A DNA stretch of 6,203 bases from an uncultured Phenylobacterium sp. (GCA_945952355.1 CAMFIW010000191.1:1-6203), one strand, 5' to 3'; shown: positions 1 to 5,790, counted from the first letter of the stretch. Notes: generated by a model not told the origin, from the letters alone. Made by a program: numbers and translations.

Positions 1-393
1 CACGGCGGCGGCGCCTTCTCGGGCAAGGACCCGACCAAGGTCGACCGCTCGGCCGCCTATGCCTGCCGCTACCTGGCCAAGAACGTCGTGGCCGCCGGCC
101 TGGCGCGCAAGTGCACCATCCAGATCAGCTACGCCATCGGCGTGGCCCAGCCGCTCAGCTTCTATGTCGACCTGCACGGCTCGGGCGAGGTCGACCCGGC
201 CAGGCTGGAGACCGTCCTGCCCCAGCTGATCGGCGGCGCCACCCCGCGCGCCATCCGCGAGCACCTGGGCCTGAACCGTCCGATCTACGCCCGCACCGCC
301 GCCTACGGCCACTTCGGCCGCCAGCCGGACAACGAAGGCGGCTTCTCCTGGGAGAAGACCGACCTGGTCGGCGAGCTCAAGGGCGTCGCCTGA
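1..393 (+). CDS. metK: S-adenosylmethionine synthetase, C-terminal part (5' end outside window)
   Basis: This enzyme makes S-adenosylmethionine from methionine and ATP in the cytosol, releasing phosphate and pyrophosphate. The frame is open from base 1, so the gene is cut by the window edge; 130 codons and a TGA stop are visible. Residues 1-9 (HGGGAFSGK) followed by [11 protein letters not shown] are the second MetK signature, the glycine-rich ATP/phosphate-binding loop with its conserved Lys and Asp. [11 protein letters not shown] and the late TAAYGHFGR block followed by FSWEKTD also match the family's C-terminal domain. By comparison with E. coli MetK (about 384 residues), roughly the first two thirds are missing. 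The C-terminus is normal in length and nothing looks broken. trmB begins 42 nt downstream in the same frame. Confidence 0.97.
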   Translation, partial: HGGGAFSGKDPTKVDRSAAYACRYLAKNVVAAGLARKCTIQISYAIGVAQPLSFYVDLHGSGEVDPARLETVLPQLIGGATPRAIREHLGLNRPIYARTAAYGHFGRQPDNEGGFSWEKTDLVGELKGVA

Positions 394-425
394 TCCACTA
401 GCCTTCAGGGGCTTCGATCTTTAGA

Positions 426-454
426 GGGGCGGCGGATGGACAATCCGCCGCCCC
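426..454 (+). terminator. Perfect 12-bp hairpin covering the trmB start codon
   Basis: Bases 426-437 (GGGGCGGCGGAT) are the exact reverse complement of 443-454 (ATCCGCCGCCCC), with a 5-nt loop GGACA. The tail after the stem is TTCGTTCG, so the U-tract is poor. The hairpin lies 33 nt after the metK stop and could end metK transcripts. It also contains the G-rich ribosome-binding stretch and the ATG (436-438) of trmB, so it may instead or also limit trmB translation. The structure is seen directly; either function is inference. Confidence 0.55.
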
Positions 455-1107
455 TTCGTTCGTTCGGCCGCATCAAGTCGCGCCCGATCAAGCCGCGCCA
501 GGCCGCCCTGATGGACAGCCTGCTGCCCGAGATCCGCGTCCCGCAGCAGCCCTTCGATCCGCGCAGCCTCATGCCCGGCGCGGCGGAGATCTGGCTGGAG
601 ATCGGCTTCGGCGGCGGCGAGCACATGGCCGGCCAGGGCGCGCGCCGCCCCGACGTCCTGATCCTGGGCGCCGAGCCCTTCCAGAACGGGGTGGCGAGCG
701 CCCTGCGTCACATCGACGAGCGCGGGCTGAAGAATGTACGGCTGCAGGACGGCGACGCCCGCGAGCTCCTGGCCCACCTGCCCGACGCCAGCCTGGAACG
801 GATCTTCGTGCTGTTCCCCGACCCCTGGCCCAAGGCGCGCCATCACAAGCGCCGCCTGGTCACCCCGGAGGTCCTGGCCGAGTTCGCCCGCGTGCTGAAG
901 CCGGGCGGCGGCTTCCGCTTCGCCACCGACTGGGCCGACTACGCCGACTGGACGCTCGAACGAGTCCTGGCGTCTAGCCTGTTCGACTGGCCGGCGCGGA
1001 AGGCGGACGACTGGCGCACGGCGCCTGCCGACCACCTCACCACCCGCTACGAGGAAAAGCGCCTCGGCGACTGCGCGCCGGTCTTTCTGGATTTCACGAA
1101 GCGCTGA
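436..1107 (+). CDS. trmB: tRNA (guanine-N7-)-methyltransferase
   Basis: TrmB transfers a methyl group from SAM to N7 of guanine 46 in the variable loop of tRNAs. The protein is 223 residues, normal for the family. Residues 54-63 (LEIGFGGGEH) form the SAM-binding glycine loop; E80 in GAEPFQNG is the acidic residue after strand 2; D105-D107 lie in the LQDGDA strand. Residues 127-140 (FPDPWPKARHHKRR) are the diagnostic TrmB signature with the catalytic-type Asp129. T203-R-Y-E206 near the C-terminus is the T-x-x-E motif. The N-terminal RSFGRIKSRPIKPRQ block also aligns with the family. ATG 436 is the only standard start codon between the in-frame metK stop and this block, so the start is well supported, although it sits inside a hairpin with only a loose G-rich RBS. 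A separate function from metK is clear, but co-transcription is uncertain because of that hairpin. Confidence 0.95.
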   Translation: MDNPPPLRSFGRIKSRPIKPRQAALMDSLLPEIRVPQQPFDPRSLMPGAAEIWLEIGFGGGEHMAGQGARRPDVLILGAEPFQNGVASALRHIDERGLKNVRLQDGDARELLAHLPDASLERIFVLFPDPWPKARHHKRRLVTPEVLAEFARVLKPGGGFRFATDWADYADWTLERVLASSLFDWPARKADDWRTAPADHLTTRYEEKRLGDCAPVFLDFTKR

Positions 1108-1115
1108 GGAGATGC

Positions 1116-1141
1116 CCTCTCCCCCGCCTGCGGGGGAGAGG
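1116..1141. terminator. 11-bp hairpin between convergent trmB and ppa
   Basis: Bases 1116-1126 (CCTCTCCCCCG) pair perfectly with 1131-1141 (CGGGGGAGAGG) around the loop CCTG. It lies 8 nt after the trmB stop and 13 nt past the ppa stop on the other strand, where a bidirectional terminator would sit. Neither strand shows a U-tract after the stem, so intrinsic termination is not proven; it may act as a 3'-end stabiliser or Rho-assisted stop. It closely resembles the CCCTCTCCC/GGGAGAGGG hairpin after nusA, which suggests a repeated genomic element. Confidence 0.55.
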
Positions 1142-1154
1142 ACAAGGAGGTGGG

Positions 1155-1691
1155 TTACCCCTCCTGCGCCCGATACCGGTCGATCGCCTGGCGGATGATC
1201 TCGCCGGTCTCTTCCGGGTCGGCCCAGCGGACGATTTCCACCGACTTGCCCTTTTCCAGGTCCTTGTAGTGCTGGAAGAAGTGGGCGATCTGCTCGGTCA
1301 GGATGGCCGGCAGCGAGCGCCAGCTGTCCACGCCCGCGTAGAAGGGGTGCAGCTTGTCCACCGGCACGGCGAGGATCTTTTCGTCGCCGCCCGCCTCGTC
1401 GACCATCATCAGGCAGCCGATCGGCCGGCAGCGGATGATCGCGCCCGGAACCACCGGTGTCGGGCCAACCACCAGGATGTCGGCCGGGTCGCCGTCGCCG
1501 GACAGGGTATGCGGGATGAAGCCGTAATTGCCCGGATAGAACATCGCCGTGTGCAGGAAGCGGTCGACGAAGATCGCGCCCGACTCCTTGTCGAGCTCGT
1601 ACTTCACCGGCTCCCCGCCCTGCGGGATCTCGATGATGGCGTTGACGTCATATGGCGGGTTCACGCCGACGGGGATCTTGGAGAGGTCCAT
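1155..1691 (-). CDS. ppa: Inorganic pyrophosphatase (family I, soluble)
   Basis: The enzyme hydrolyses pyrophosphate to two phosphates in the cytosol with Mg2+, pulling biosynthetic reactions forward. From ATG 1691 the protein is 178 residues (MDLSKIPVG...), the usual length for bacterial family I enzymes. All key residues are visible, each one position later than in the E. coli enzyme: E21, K30, E32, R44, Y52, Y56, the signature D66-G-D68-P-A-D71, D98, D103, K105 and Y142-K143. An upstream in-frame GTG (1715) would add eight residues (MCRKGHLP). It is rejected because homologues start at MDLSKI and because an AAAGG (minus strand, 1706-1702) sits 10 nt before ATG 1691, though this ribosome site is weak. 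Transcription is convergent with trmB. The gene is intact. Confidence 0.97.
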   Translation of the reverse strand: MDLSKIPVGVNPPYDVNAIIEIPQGGEPVKYELDKESGAIFVDRFLHTAMFYPGNYGFIPHTLSGDGDPADILVVGPTPVVPGAIIRCRPIGCLMMVDEAGGDEKILAVPVDKLHPFYAGVDSWRSLPAILTEQIAHFFQHYKDLEKGKSVEIVRWADPEETGEIIRQAIDRYRAQEG

Positions 1692-1830
1692 GGGGAGATG
1701 GCCTTTGCGACACACAGCAGGAAAGTCGGCGCGGCTTGTGGACCAAAGCCGGCGCTTCGGGAAGGGGGTGTGTCAGCGTGCCAGCCGAAGGCCTTTTGAA
1801 TTCAACCCGGAAGCCCAGGTGCGCGCCGCC
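1692..1830 (-). other. ppa upstream region, no assignable promoter
   Basis: These 139 bases must carry the ppa leader and probably its promoter on the minus strand. I see a 10-bp palindrome TTGAATTCAA (1796-1805) and an AAAGG ribosome-binding stretch. No -35/-10 pair with acceptable spacing stands out. No open frame here looks like a gene. Confidence 0.4.
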
Positions 1831-1925
1831 CTTTGAACGCGGAGTTCGCAGAGAAGACGCAGAGGACACGGAGAGGCGCTCCTCTCTGCGATCTCCGCGC
1901 ACCTCCGCGATCTCTGCGTTCAAAG
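1831..1925. repeat. 95-bp imperfect palindromic intergenic repeat (GCAGAG type)
   Basis: The ends are perfect inverted copies: CTTTGAACGC (1831-1840) and GCGTTCAAAG (1916-1925). Between them both halves contain repeated, slightly diverged GCAGAG / GCGGAG words (for example TTCGCAGAG, GACGCAGAG, and on the other strand ATCGCAGAGAGG), so the whole unit can fold into one long hairpin with a few mismatches and a one-base offset near the centre at about 1878. It lies between yidB's 3' end and the ppa upstream region. It looks like a dispersed intergenic repeat rather than a gene. Relationship to known families of GCAGAG/GCAAAG repeats is recalled in general terms, not checked. Confidence 0.75.
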
Positions 1926-1939
1926 GCCGCTTGCGCGGC
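1926..1939 (-). terminator. Small hairpin downstream of yidB
   Basis: On the minus strand GCCGC-GCAA-GCGGC forms a perfect 5-bp stem closed by a GCAA (GNRA) tetraloop, about 30 nt after the yidB stop, followed by CTTTG. The stem is short and the U-run only three, so it is at best a weak terminator. The adjoining 95-bp palindrome may do the job instead. Confidence 0.3.
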
Positions 1940-1969
1940 GTGGGTAGACCTGGAGCGGGTTCTTCGCCC

Positions 1970-2359
1970 TCAGCCCGTCAGCTTGCCCATCAGGCCGCCG
2001 AGGATGCCGCCAAGGCCGCCTTCCGGCACCTGGCCGTTCGGCGTCAGGTGATTGACCACTTGCGGCAGCAGTTCGGCGATCTGGCCGGCCGCCTGCTGCG
2101 GGTCGACGCCCAGCTTTTCGGCGAACTGGGCGATCATCGGGCTGGAGAGCGCGGTCTGGATTTGGTCGGCGCTGATCGGCAGGTTCTCGCCGTTGCTCAC
2201 CCAGGAACTGGCGATGTTGCCGAGGCCCGACTGCTCGAGCTGTCCCAGCAGTCCGCCCAGGCCGCCCTCGTGGTTCTGCAGCAGGCCGCCGATCGCGCTG
2301 ATCGCCTCGCCGCCCGCGCCGCCCCCGGCCGCGCCCAACAGGCCGTCAAGAAGTCCCAT
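1970..2359 (-). CDS. yidB: YidB-like DUF937 family protein
   Basis: This is a 129-residue protein of the YidB/DUF937 family, for which I know no firmly established biochemical role. The start MGLLDGLLGAAGG is followed by a glycine- and leucine-rich N-terminal half with repeated GLGGLLG and IGGLLQ words. Then come the family's conserved segments: SGLGNIASSWVSNGEN, ISADQIQTAL, the helical QFAEKLGVDPQQAAGQIAELLPQ, and VVNHLTPNGQVP. The C-terminus GLGGILGGLMGKL returns to Gly/Leu repeats. No signal peptide or convincing membrane helix is seen, so it is probably cytosolic. ATG 2359 is chosen because GGAG (minus strand, 2369-2366) lies 6 nt upstream; an ATG two codons earlier (2365) would touch the GGAG, and longer versions lack family similarity. 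It stands alone between ppa and the divergent rimP operon. Confidence 0.85.
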   Translation of the reverse strand: MGLLDGLLGAAGGGAGGEAISAIGGLLQNHEGGLGGLLGQLEQSGLGNIASSWVSNGENLPISADQIQTALSSPMIAQFAEKLGVDPQQAAGQIAELLPQVVNHLTPNGQVPEGGLGGILGGLMGKLTG

Positions 2360-2440
2360 GATCATCTCCGTCTTCGTGAAGCCCGTCCCCGCTCGACGCT
2401 CAACCTGCCGCCGCCTCAAGTCAAGGTGATGACGAGACCG

Positions 2441-2526
2441 CTATTTCGGGGACAGGTTGATCAATTCTTCCGGAGACCGCCCCACCGGCAGGGCGTGGCG
2501 AATTGATCAACCTGTCCCCGAAATAG
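2441..2526. mobile_element. 86-bp element with perfect 26-bp inverted arms (candidate MITE)
   Basis: The left arm 2441-2466 begins CTATTTCGGGGACAGG and ends TTGATCAATT. The right arm 2501-2526 is its exact reverse complement over all 26 bases, ending CCTGTCCCCGAAATAG. The 34-nt centre (2467-2500) holds a small CGCCC/GGGCG stem followed by GTGG. There is no coding capacity and no visible target duplication. Arms with GGGGACA next to AATT-rich ends resemble sequences I associate with REP-associated (Y1, IS200-like) transposases, so a non-autonomous relative is the favoured guess. It lies between the divergent yidB and rimP genes, 31 nt upstream of the rimP -35 box. A strong cruciform or transcription barrier is an alternative role. 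Confidence 0.6.
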
Positions 2527-2557
2527 AACGCCGCACCCGCCTCCCCGCGGCTGGGGG

Positions 2558-2586
2558 CTGACAAGGCCGGGAACGCCCGCTATATT
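2558..2586 (+). promoter_or_regulatory. Housekeeping sigma promoter of the rimP-nusA-infB operon
   Basis: The -35 box CTGACA (2558-2563) and -10 box TATATT (2581-2586) each match five of six consensus bases and are 17 nt apart. The -10 lies in GCTATATT (2579-2586), close to the Caulobacter housekeeping GCTANAWC pattern. Transcription would begin near 2593, giving a leader of about 85 nt before rimP. Position and spacing are seen directly; activity is inferred. Confidence 0.75.
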
Positions 2587-2601
2587 CCCCTCAACATCGT
2601 C

Positions 2602-2654
2602 CGTAGCGCTGGATGGCGCTTACGAGCGGCGGGCCCCGGCCCGGCCGCTTTTTT
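2602..2654 (+). promoter_or_regulatory. rimP leader: two-hairpin transcription attenuator
   Basis: The leader holds two hairpins in immediate succession. Hairpin 1 (2602-2624) pairs CGTAGCGC with GCGCTTACG, one U bulged, around the loop TGGATG. Hairpin 2 (2625-2649) is the intrinsic terminator listed separately. Because it lies between the promoter and rimP, RNA polymerase must read through it to reach rimP, nusA and infB, as expected of an attenuator. Alphaproteobacteria are known to have a putative attenuator at this place (the rimP leader), suggested to respond to NusA. An alternative CGCT/AGCG pairing (2617-2620 with 2625-2628) would break both hairpins, but it is only 4 bp. No leader peptide is evident. 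Confidence 0.7.
2625..2654 (+). terminator. Intrinsic terminator inside the rimP leader
   Basis: AGCGGC (2625-2630) pairs with GCCGCT (2644-2649), then after one bulged G (2643) GGGC (2631-2634) pairs with GCCC (2639-2642) around the loop CCCG. A run of six T (2649-2654) follows at once, then CTTT. This is the clearest Rho-independent terminator in the window, 24 nt upstream of the rimP ATG and about 30 nt after the probable transcription start. Confidence 0.8.
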
Positions 2655-2678
2655 CTTTGCCGGAGACCCGCCGAGCCT

Positions 2679-3227
2679 ATGCGAGGCAAGACCGCGGAAG
2701 ACCAACGGCTCCTGGAGCTGCTCGACCCCGTCGCCGAGGCCGCGGGCTACGAGATCGTCCGCCTGCGCCTGATGGGCGGCGAGCACGCGCGGCGCCTGCA
2801 GATCATGGGGGAAACCCCCGCCGGGGACATGAACGTCGAGGATTGCGCGCGGCTGTCGCGCGCCATTTCCGAGATCATGGACGCCGCCGACCTGATCGCC
2901 GGCGAATACACGCTGGAAGTCTCCTCGCCGGGCGTCGATCGCCCCCTGACCCGGCTGAAGGACTTCGAGACCTATGAGGGCCTGGAGGCCCGCCGCGAGC
3001 TCGCCCGCATGGCCGCGGGCCGCAAGCGCTTCAAGGGCCAGCTGGCCGGCGTCGAGGACGACCAGGTCGCCATCGACCTCGAGGGCGAGGAAGAAACCGC
3101 CCTGATCCCGTTCGCCTGGATCATCGAGGCCAAGCTCGTCATGACCGATCAGCTGATGAAGCGGGGCGCCGATGAGCGCGCCGCCCGGCTGGCCGCCGAC
3201 ACCGATACAGAACAAGACCCCGAGTAG
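2679..3227 (+). CDS. rimP: Ribosome maturation factor RimP
   Basis: RimP binds the 30S subunit precursor and is needed for its late maturation. The protein is 182 residues from ATG 2679. The N-terminal alpha/beta domain (about 1-90) includes [19 protein letters not shown] and the [19 protein letters not shown] segment. It ends in the family hallmark S82-S-P-G-V-D-R-P-L-T91. The C-terminal SH3-like barrel (about 97-160) follows, with a charged tail rich in Arg, Ala and Asp. ATG 2679 is preceded by GGAG (2662-2665), a rather long 13 nt away. An in-frame ATG at 2613 lies inside the leader hairpins and would add a Gly/Pro/Arg-rich stretch unlike the family, so it is rejected. nusA starts 13 nt downstream, the usual order, indicating co-transcription. 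Confidence 0.95.
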   Translation: MRGKTAEDQRLLELLDPVAEAAGYEIVRLRLMGGEHARRLQIMGETPAGDMNVEDCARLSRAISEIMDAADLIAGEYTLEVSSPGVDRPLTRLKDFETYEGLEARRELARMAAGRKRFKGQLAGVEDDQVAIDLEGEEETALIPFAWIIEAKLVMTDQLMKRGADERAARLAADTDTEQDPE

Positions 3228-3240
3228 AGGACGAAGACCC

Positions 3241-4914
3241 ATGAGCCTGACCGGCATTTCCGCCAACCGGCTTGAACTCCTGCAGATCGCCGAGGCCGTG
3301 GCCCGCGAGAAGTCGATCGACAAGGAGATCGTCATCGAGGCGATCGAGGAGGCGATCCAGAAGGGCGCCCGCGCCCGCTACGGCGCCGAGCACGACATCC
3401 GGGTCCACATCGATCCCAAGACCGGCGAGACCACCGTCAAGCGGGTGATCACGGTCATCGACGACGACGCCGTCTTCGAGAACGAGGAAGGCGTTCCGGA
3501 AGAACCGATCGGCGTGCGCCGCCTGGCCGACGCCAAGCGCGACGACAAGGACGCCTTCGTCGGCAAGACGTACGAAGAGGTCCTGCCGCCCTTCGAGTTC
3601 GGCCGCGTCCAGACCCAGATGGCCCGCCAGGTCGTGACCGGGAAGGTCCGCGAAGCCGAGCGCGAGCGCCAGTTCGAAGAGTTCAAGGATCGCGTCGGCG
3701 AAGTGGTCAACGGCGTGGTCAAGCGCGTCGAGTACGGCAACACCGTCGTCGACCTGGGCCGCGGCGAAGGCATCATGCGCCGCGACCAGTCGATCCCGCG
3801 CGAGAACTTCAACATCGGCGACCGGATCCGCTGCTACATCTACGACGTCCGCCGCGAGACCAAGGGTCCGCAGATCCTGCTCAGCCGCGCCCACGGCGGC
3901 TTCATGGCCAAGCTGTTCGCCCAGGAAGTGCCGGAAGTCTATGACGGCGTGATCGAGATCCGCGCCGTCGCCCGCGACCCGGGCTCGCGCGCCAAGATGG
4001 CCGTGGTCTCCAACGACAGCTCCATCGACCCGGTCGGCGCCTGCGTCGGCATGCGCGGCTCGCGCGTGCAGGCGGTGGTGGCCGAGCTGCAGGGCGAGAA
4101 GATCGACATCATCCAGTGGAGCCCGGACGAGGCGACCTTCATCGTCAACGGCCTCGCCCCCGCCGAAGTCTCCAAGGTGGTGATGGACGAGGAGGACGAG
4201 CGCGTCGAAGTGGTGGTGCCGGACGAACAGCTGTCGCTCGCCATCGGCCGCCGCGGCCAGAACGTCCGCCTGGCCTCCCAGCTGACCGGCTGGCAGATCG
4301 ACATCATGACCGAGAGCCAGGAGAGCGAGCGCCGCCAGCGCGAGTTCGCCGAGCGCACGGCCCTGTTCCAGGAAGCCCTGGACGTCGACGAGGTCATCGC
4401 CCAGCTGCTGGTCACCGAAGGCTTCGCCACCGTCGAGGACGTGGCCTATGTCGACCAGTCGGAAGTCGCCGCCATCGAAGGCTTCGACGAGGACACCGCC
4501 GAGGAGATCCAGGCCCGCGCCCGCGACTTCCTCGAGAAGGAAGCCGCCGAGCTGGACGCCAAGCGCCGCGAGCTCGGCGTCGAGGACGCCCTGCTGGAGA
4601 TCGACAGCGTGACCCTGCCCGTGGCCGTCGCCCTGGGCGAGGGCGACGTGAAGTCCGTCGAGGACCTGGCCGGCCTGGTGCCGGACGACCTGCGCGGCTG
4701 GTTCGAGACCAAGGACGGCGAACGCGTCCGCGAGCCCGGCATCCTGGAGGCCTTCGGGATGGACGGCGCCGAGGCCGAGGCCCTGATCATGCGCGCCCGT
4801 GTCGCCATGGGCTGGATCGAGGCCCCGCCGGAACCGGAAGCCGAGGAAGAAATCGAAGCCGAGCTCTCCGAAGAAGAGCAGGTCTTCGGCCAGGCGCCGC
4901 AGGCGGAGGCCTAA
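3241..4914 (+). CDS. nusA: Transcription termination/antitermination factor NusA
   Basis: NusA binds RNA polymerase and nascent RNA, promoting pausing and intrinsic termination or, with Nus partners, antitermination on rRNA operons. The protein is 557 residues. Order: RNA polymerase-binding N-terminal domain (about 1-145, beginning [20 protein letters not shown]), S1 domain (about 151-216, [14 protein letters not shown] to ILLSRA), KH1 with GMRG at 270-273, KH2 with GRRG at 336-339, then two C-terminal helix-hairpin-helix type repeats (about 381-445 and 455-525) and an acidic tail (531-557). The C-terminal repeats and tail account for its being longer than the 495-residue E. coli protein. ATG 3241 has GAGG 10 nt upstream and fits the family N-terminus; an upstream ATG at 3172 overlaps rimP and is rejected. 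Sitting downstream of an intrinsic terminator in its own operon, NusA could control its own synthesis. Confidence 0.97.
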   Translation: MSLTGISANRLELLQIAEAVAREKSIDKEIVIEAIEEAIQKGARARYGAEHDIRVHIDPKTGETTVKRVITVIDDDAVFENEEGVPEEPIGVRRLADAKRDDKDAFVGKTYEEVLPPFEFGRVQTQMARQVVTGKVREAERERQFEEFKDRVGEVVNGVVKRVEYGNTVVDLGRGEGIMRRDQSIPRENFNIGDRIRCYIYDVRRETKGPQILLSRAHGGFMAKLFAQEVPEVYDGVIEIRAVARDPGSRAKMAVVSNDSSIDPVGACVGMRGSRVQAVVAELQGEKIDIIQWSPDEATFIVNGLAPAEVSKVVMDEEDERVEVVVPDEQLSLAIGRRGQNVRLASQLTGWQIDIMTESQESERRQREFAERTALFQEALDVDEVIAQLLVTEGFATVEDVAYVDQSEVAAIEGFDEDTAEEIQARARDFLEKEAAELDAKRRELGVEDALLEIDSVTLPVAVALGEGDVKSVEDLAGLVPDDLRGWFETKDGERVREPGILEAFGMDGAEAEALIMRARVAMGWIEAPPEPEAEEEIEAELSEEEQVFGQAPQAEA

Positions 4915-4920
4915 GGCTCT

Positions 4921-4954
4921 TTGCCCTCTCCCCCGACGGGAGAGGGCAAGTTTT
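4921..4954 (+). terminator. Hairpin with T-tract after nusA
   Basis: TTGCCCTCTCCC (4921-4932) pairs perfectly over 12 bp with GGGAGAGGGCAA (4938-4949), loop CCGAC, followed by GTTTT. It begins 6 nt after the nusA stop. The stem and short T-run fit an intrinsic terminator, possibly partial, which would lower ylxR and infB expression relative to nusA. The core CCCTCTCCC/GGGAGAGGG is shared with the hairpin at 1116-1141, so it may be a dispersed element reused as a terminator. Confidence 0.6.
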
Positions 4955-4981
4955 GAAAGGACTTGGGCCCCCGCCCAGGAG

Positions 4982-5626
4982 ATGTGCTTGGAGACGACGA
5001 CCGTCCCAAAGACCCTGGCGGAGGCCAGCCGACAGCGCCGTGACATCGTCACCGGCGAGGTCATGGCCGAGGAGCGCCTGATCCGCTTCGTCGCGGGGCC
5101 GGGCGGCGTGGTCACGCCCGATCTCGCGGCCAAGCTGCCGGGTCGCGGGCTCTGGGTGGCGGCGGACCGCGCCTCCGTGGAGACTGCGGCCAAAAAGGGC
5201 CTGTTCTCCAGGTCCGCCAAGGCCAAGCTCTCCGCCGCGCCGGACCTGGCCGATCTTGTCGATCGACTGCTGGCCAAGCGGGTTTTGGATGGGCTCGGGC
5301 TTGCGAAGCGGGCCGGTGATCTTATCTCGGGTTTCGAGAAGGTCGCCGCCGCCCTTTCCGCCGGCAAGGCGGCCTGGCTGGTCGAGGCCTCGGATGGCGC
5401 CGCGGACGGCCGCCGCAAGATTTTGGCCCAGGCCCGAAAGTCCCCCAAGCCGCCCCGGCTGATCGGAACCTACGACGCTTCCGAATTGGGTTTGGCCTTG
5501 GGGGGCGAGAATGTGATACACACCGCCTTCCTTGCGGGGCGCGGCGCCGATCGCTGGACTTTCGATGTCCTGCGGTTATCAGGCTTCCGCCCGCTCCTTC
5601 CCGAGAGTTGGCGCGAGGAGCCCTGA
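4982..5626 (+). CDS. ylxR: YlxR (DUF448) + L7Ae-like fused RNA-binding protein
   Basis: The protein has 214 residues and two RNA-binding modules. Residues about 17-95 match the YlxR/DUF448 fold: RRDIVTGEV, LIRFVAGPGG, then the hallmark LPGRGLWVAA (52-61) and KKGLFSR. Residues about 96-190 resemble the L7Ae/L30e/YlxQ fold: LGLAKRAGDLISGFEKV, then LVEASDGAADGRRK. In Firmicutes YlxR and YlxQ are separate neighbours of nusA and infB, and YlxR is an RNase P modulator; the fused form is typical of alphaproteobacteria. Its exact role here is unknown, but position implies a link to translation or RNA processing. The cysteine often found in the first motif is Asp21 here. The start is uncertain: AGGAG (4977-4981) touches ATG 4982 but sits 6 nt before an in-frame TTG at 4988, which may be the true start. 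Confidence 0.88.
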   Translation: MCLETTTVPKTLAEASRQRRDIVTGEVMAEERLIRFVAGPGGVVTPDLAAKLPGRGLWVAADRASVETAAKKGLFSRSAKAKLSAAPDLADLVDRLLAKRVLDGLGLAKRAGDLISGFEKVAAALSAGKAAWLVEASDGAADGRRKILAQARKSPKPPRLIGTYDASELGLALGGENVIHTAFLAGRGADRWTFDVLRLSGFRPLLPESWREEP

Positions 5627-5659
5627 GCCGGCTTCCGGTCCTCTCGGACCGGAACGGCT
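5626..5659 (+). terminator. Long hairpin at the ylxR stop codon
   Basis: TTCCGGTCC (5633-5641) pairs perfectly with GGACCGGAA (5646-5654), loop TCTC. Beyond a two-base bulge (5631-5632) five more pairs form, AGCCG (5626-5630) with CGGCT (5655-5659). The first paired base is the last base of the ylxR stop codon. The following TGAGGTTATTC is not a proper U-tract, so it may be a weak terminator, an RNA processing site or a 3' stabiliser within the operon. Confidence 0.5.
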
Positions 5660-5790
5660 TGAGGTTATTCGGAATTAGGACGTTCTCCGGCAAGGAGAGC
5701 GCCCTGCGGCGAACGGACCTTTCGAAGGGCCGTGCGCCTTGAGCTGTTGAATGTGGCTGGGATCGCCCGGCCGGTATGTAAAGCGAGCGC
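5660..5790 (+). other. infB leader region
   Basis: These 131 noncoding bases hold one small hairpin at 5714-5732 (CGG, bulged A, CCTT, loop TCGA, AGGG, CCG). I see no -35/-10 pair with proper spacing: TTGAAT (5747-5752) and TATGTA (5775-5780) are 22 nt apart, too far. infB is probably reached by read-through from upstream. The leader is long for an operon-internal gap and may be regulatory. Confidence 0.4.

Noticed and set aside
1770..1790. Sigma-54-like TGGCACG on the minus strand upstream of ppa
   Set aside because: The required GC at the -12 position is absent at the correct distance from GG.
2417..2426. CTTGACTT as a -35 box for yidB on the minus strand
   Set aside because: No acceptable -10 box follows at 16-18 nt; the sequence downstream is GC-rich.
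1652..2506. 284-codon plus-strand open frame across yidB and the two palindromic repeats
   Set aside because: It runs antisense to yidB and through noncoding repeats, and its protein has no recognisable domain; GC bias explains it.
2613..2678. Upstream in-frame ATG for rimP, or a leader peptide
   Set aside because: The ATG lies in the leader hairpins, the added residues do not resemble RimP, and the frame runs straight into rimP without a stop, so it is not a separate leader peptide.
3139..5448. Very long open frame (769 codons) on the minus strand opposite nusA and ylxR
   Set aside because: It lies antisense to two clearly recognised genes, its translation is low-complexity (Ala/Leu/Gly/Asp-rich) with no family motif, and such frames are expected opposite GC-rich genes.
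5739..5780. Possible infB promoter (TTGAGC or TTGAAT with TATGTA)
   Set aside because: Spacings are 22 nt or more, well outside the 16-18 nt expected.
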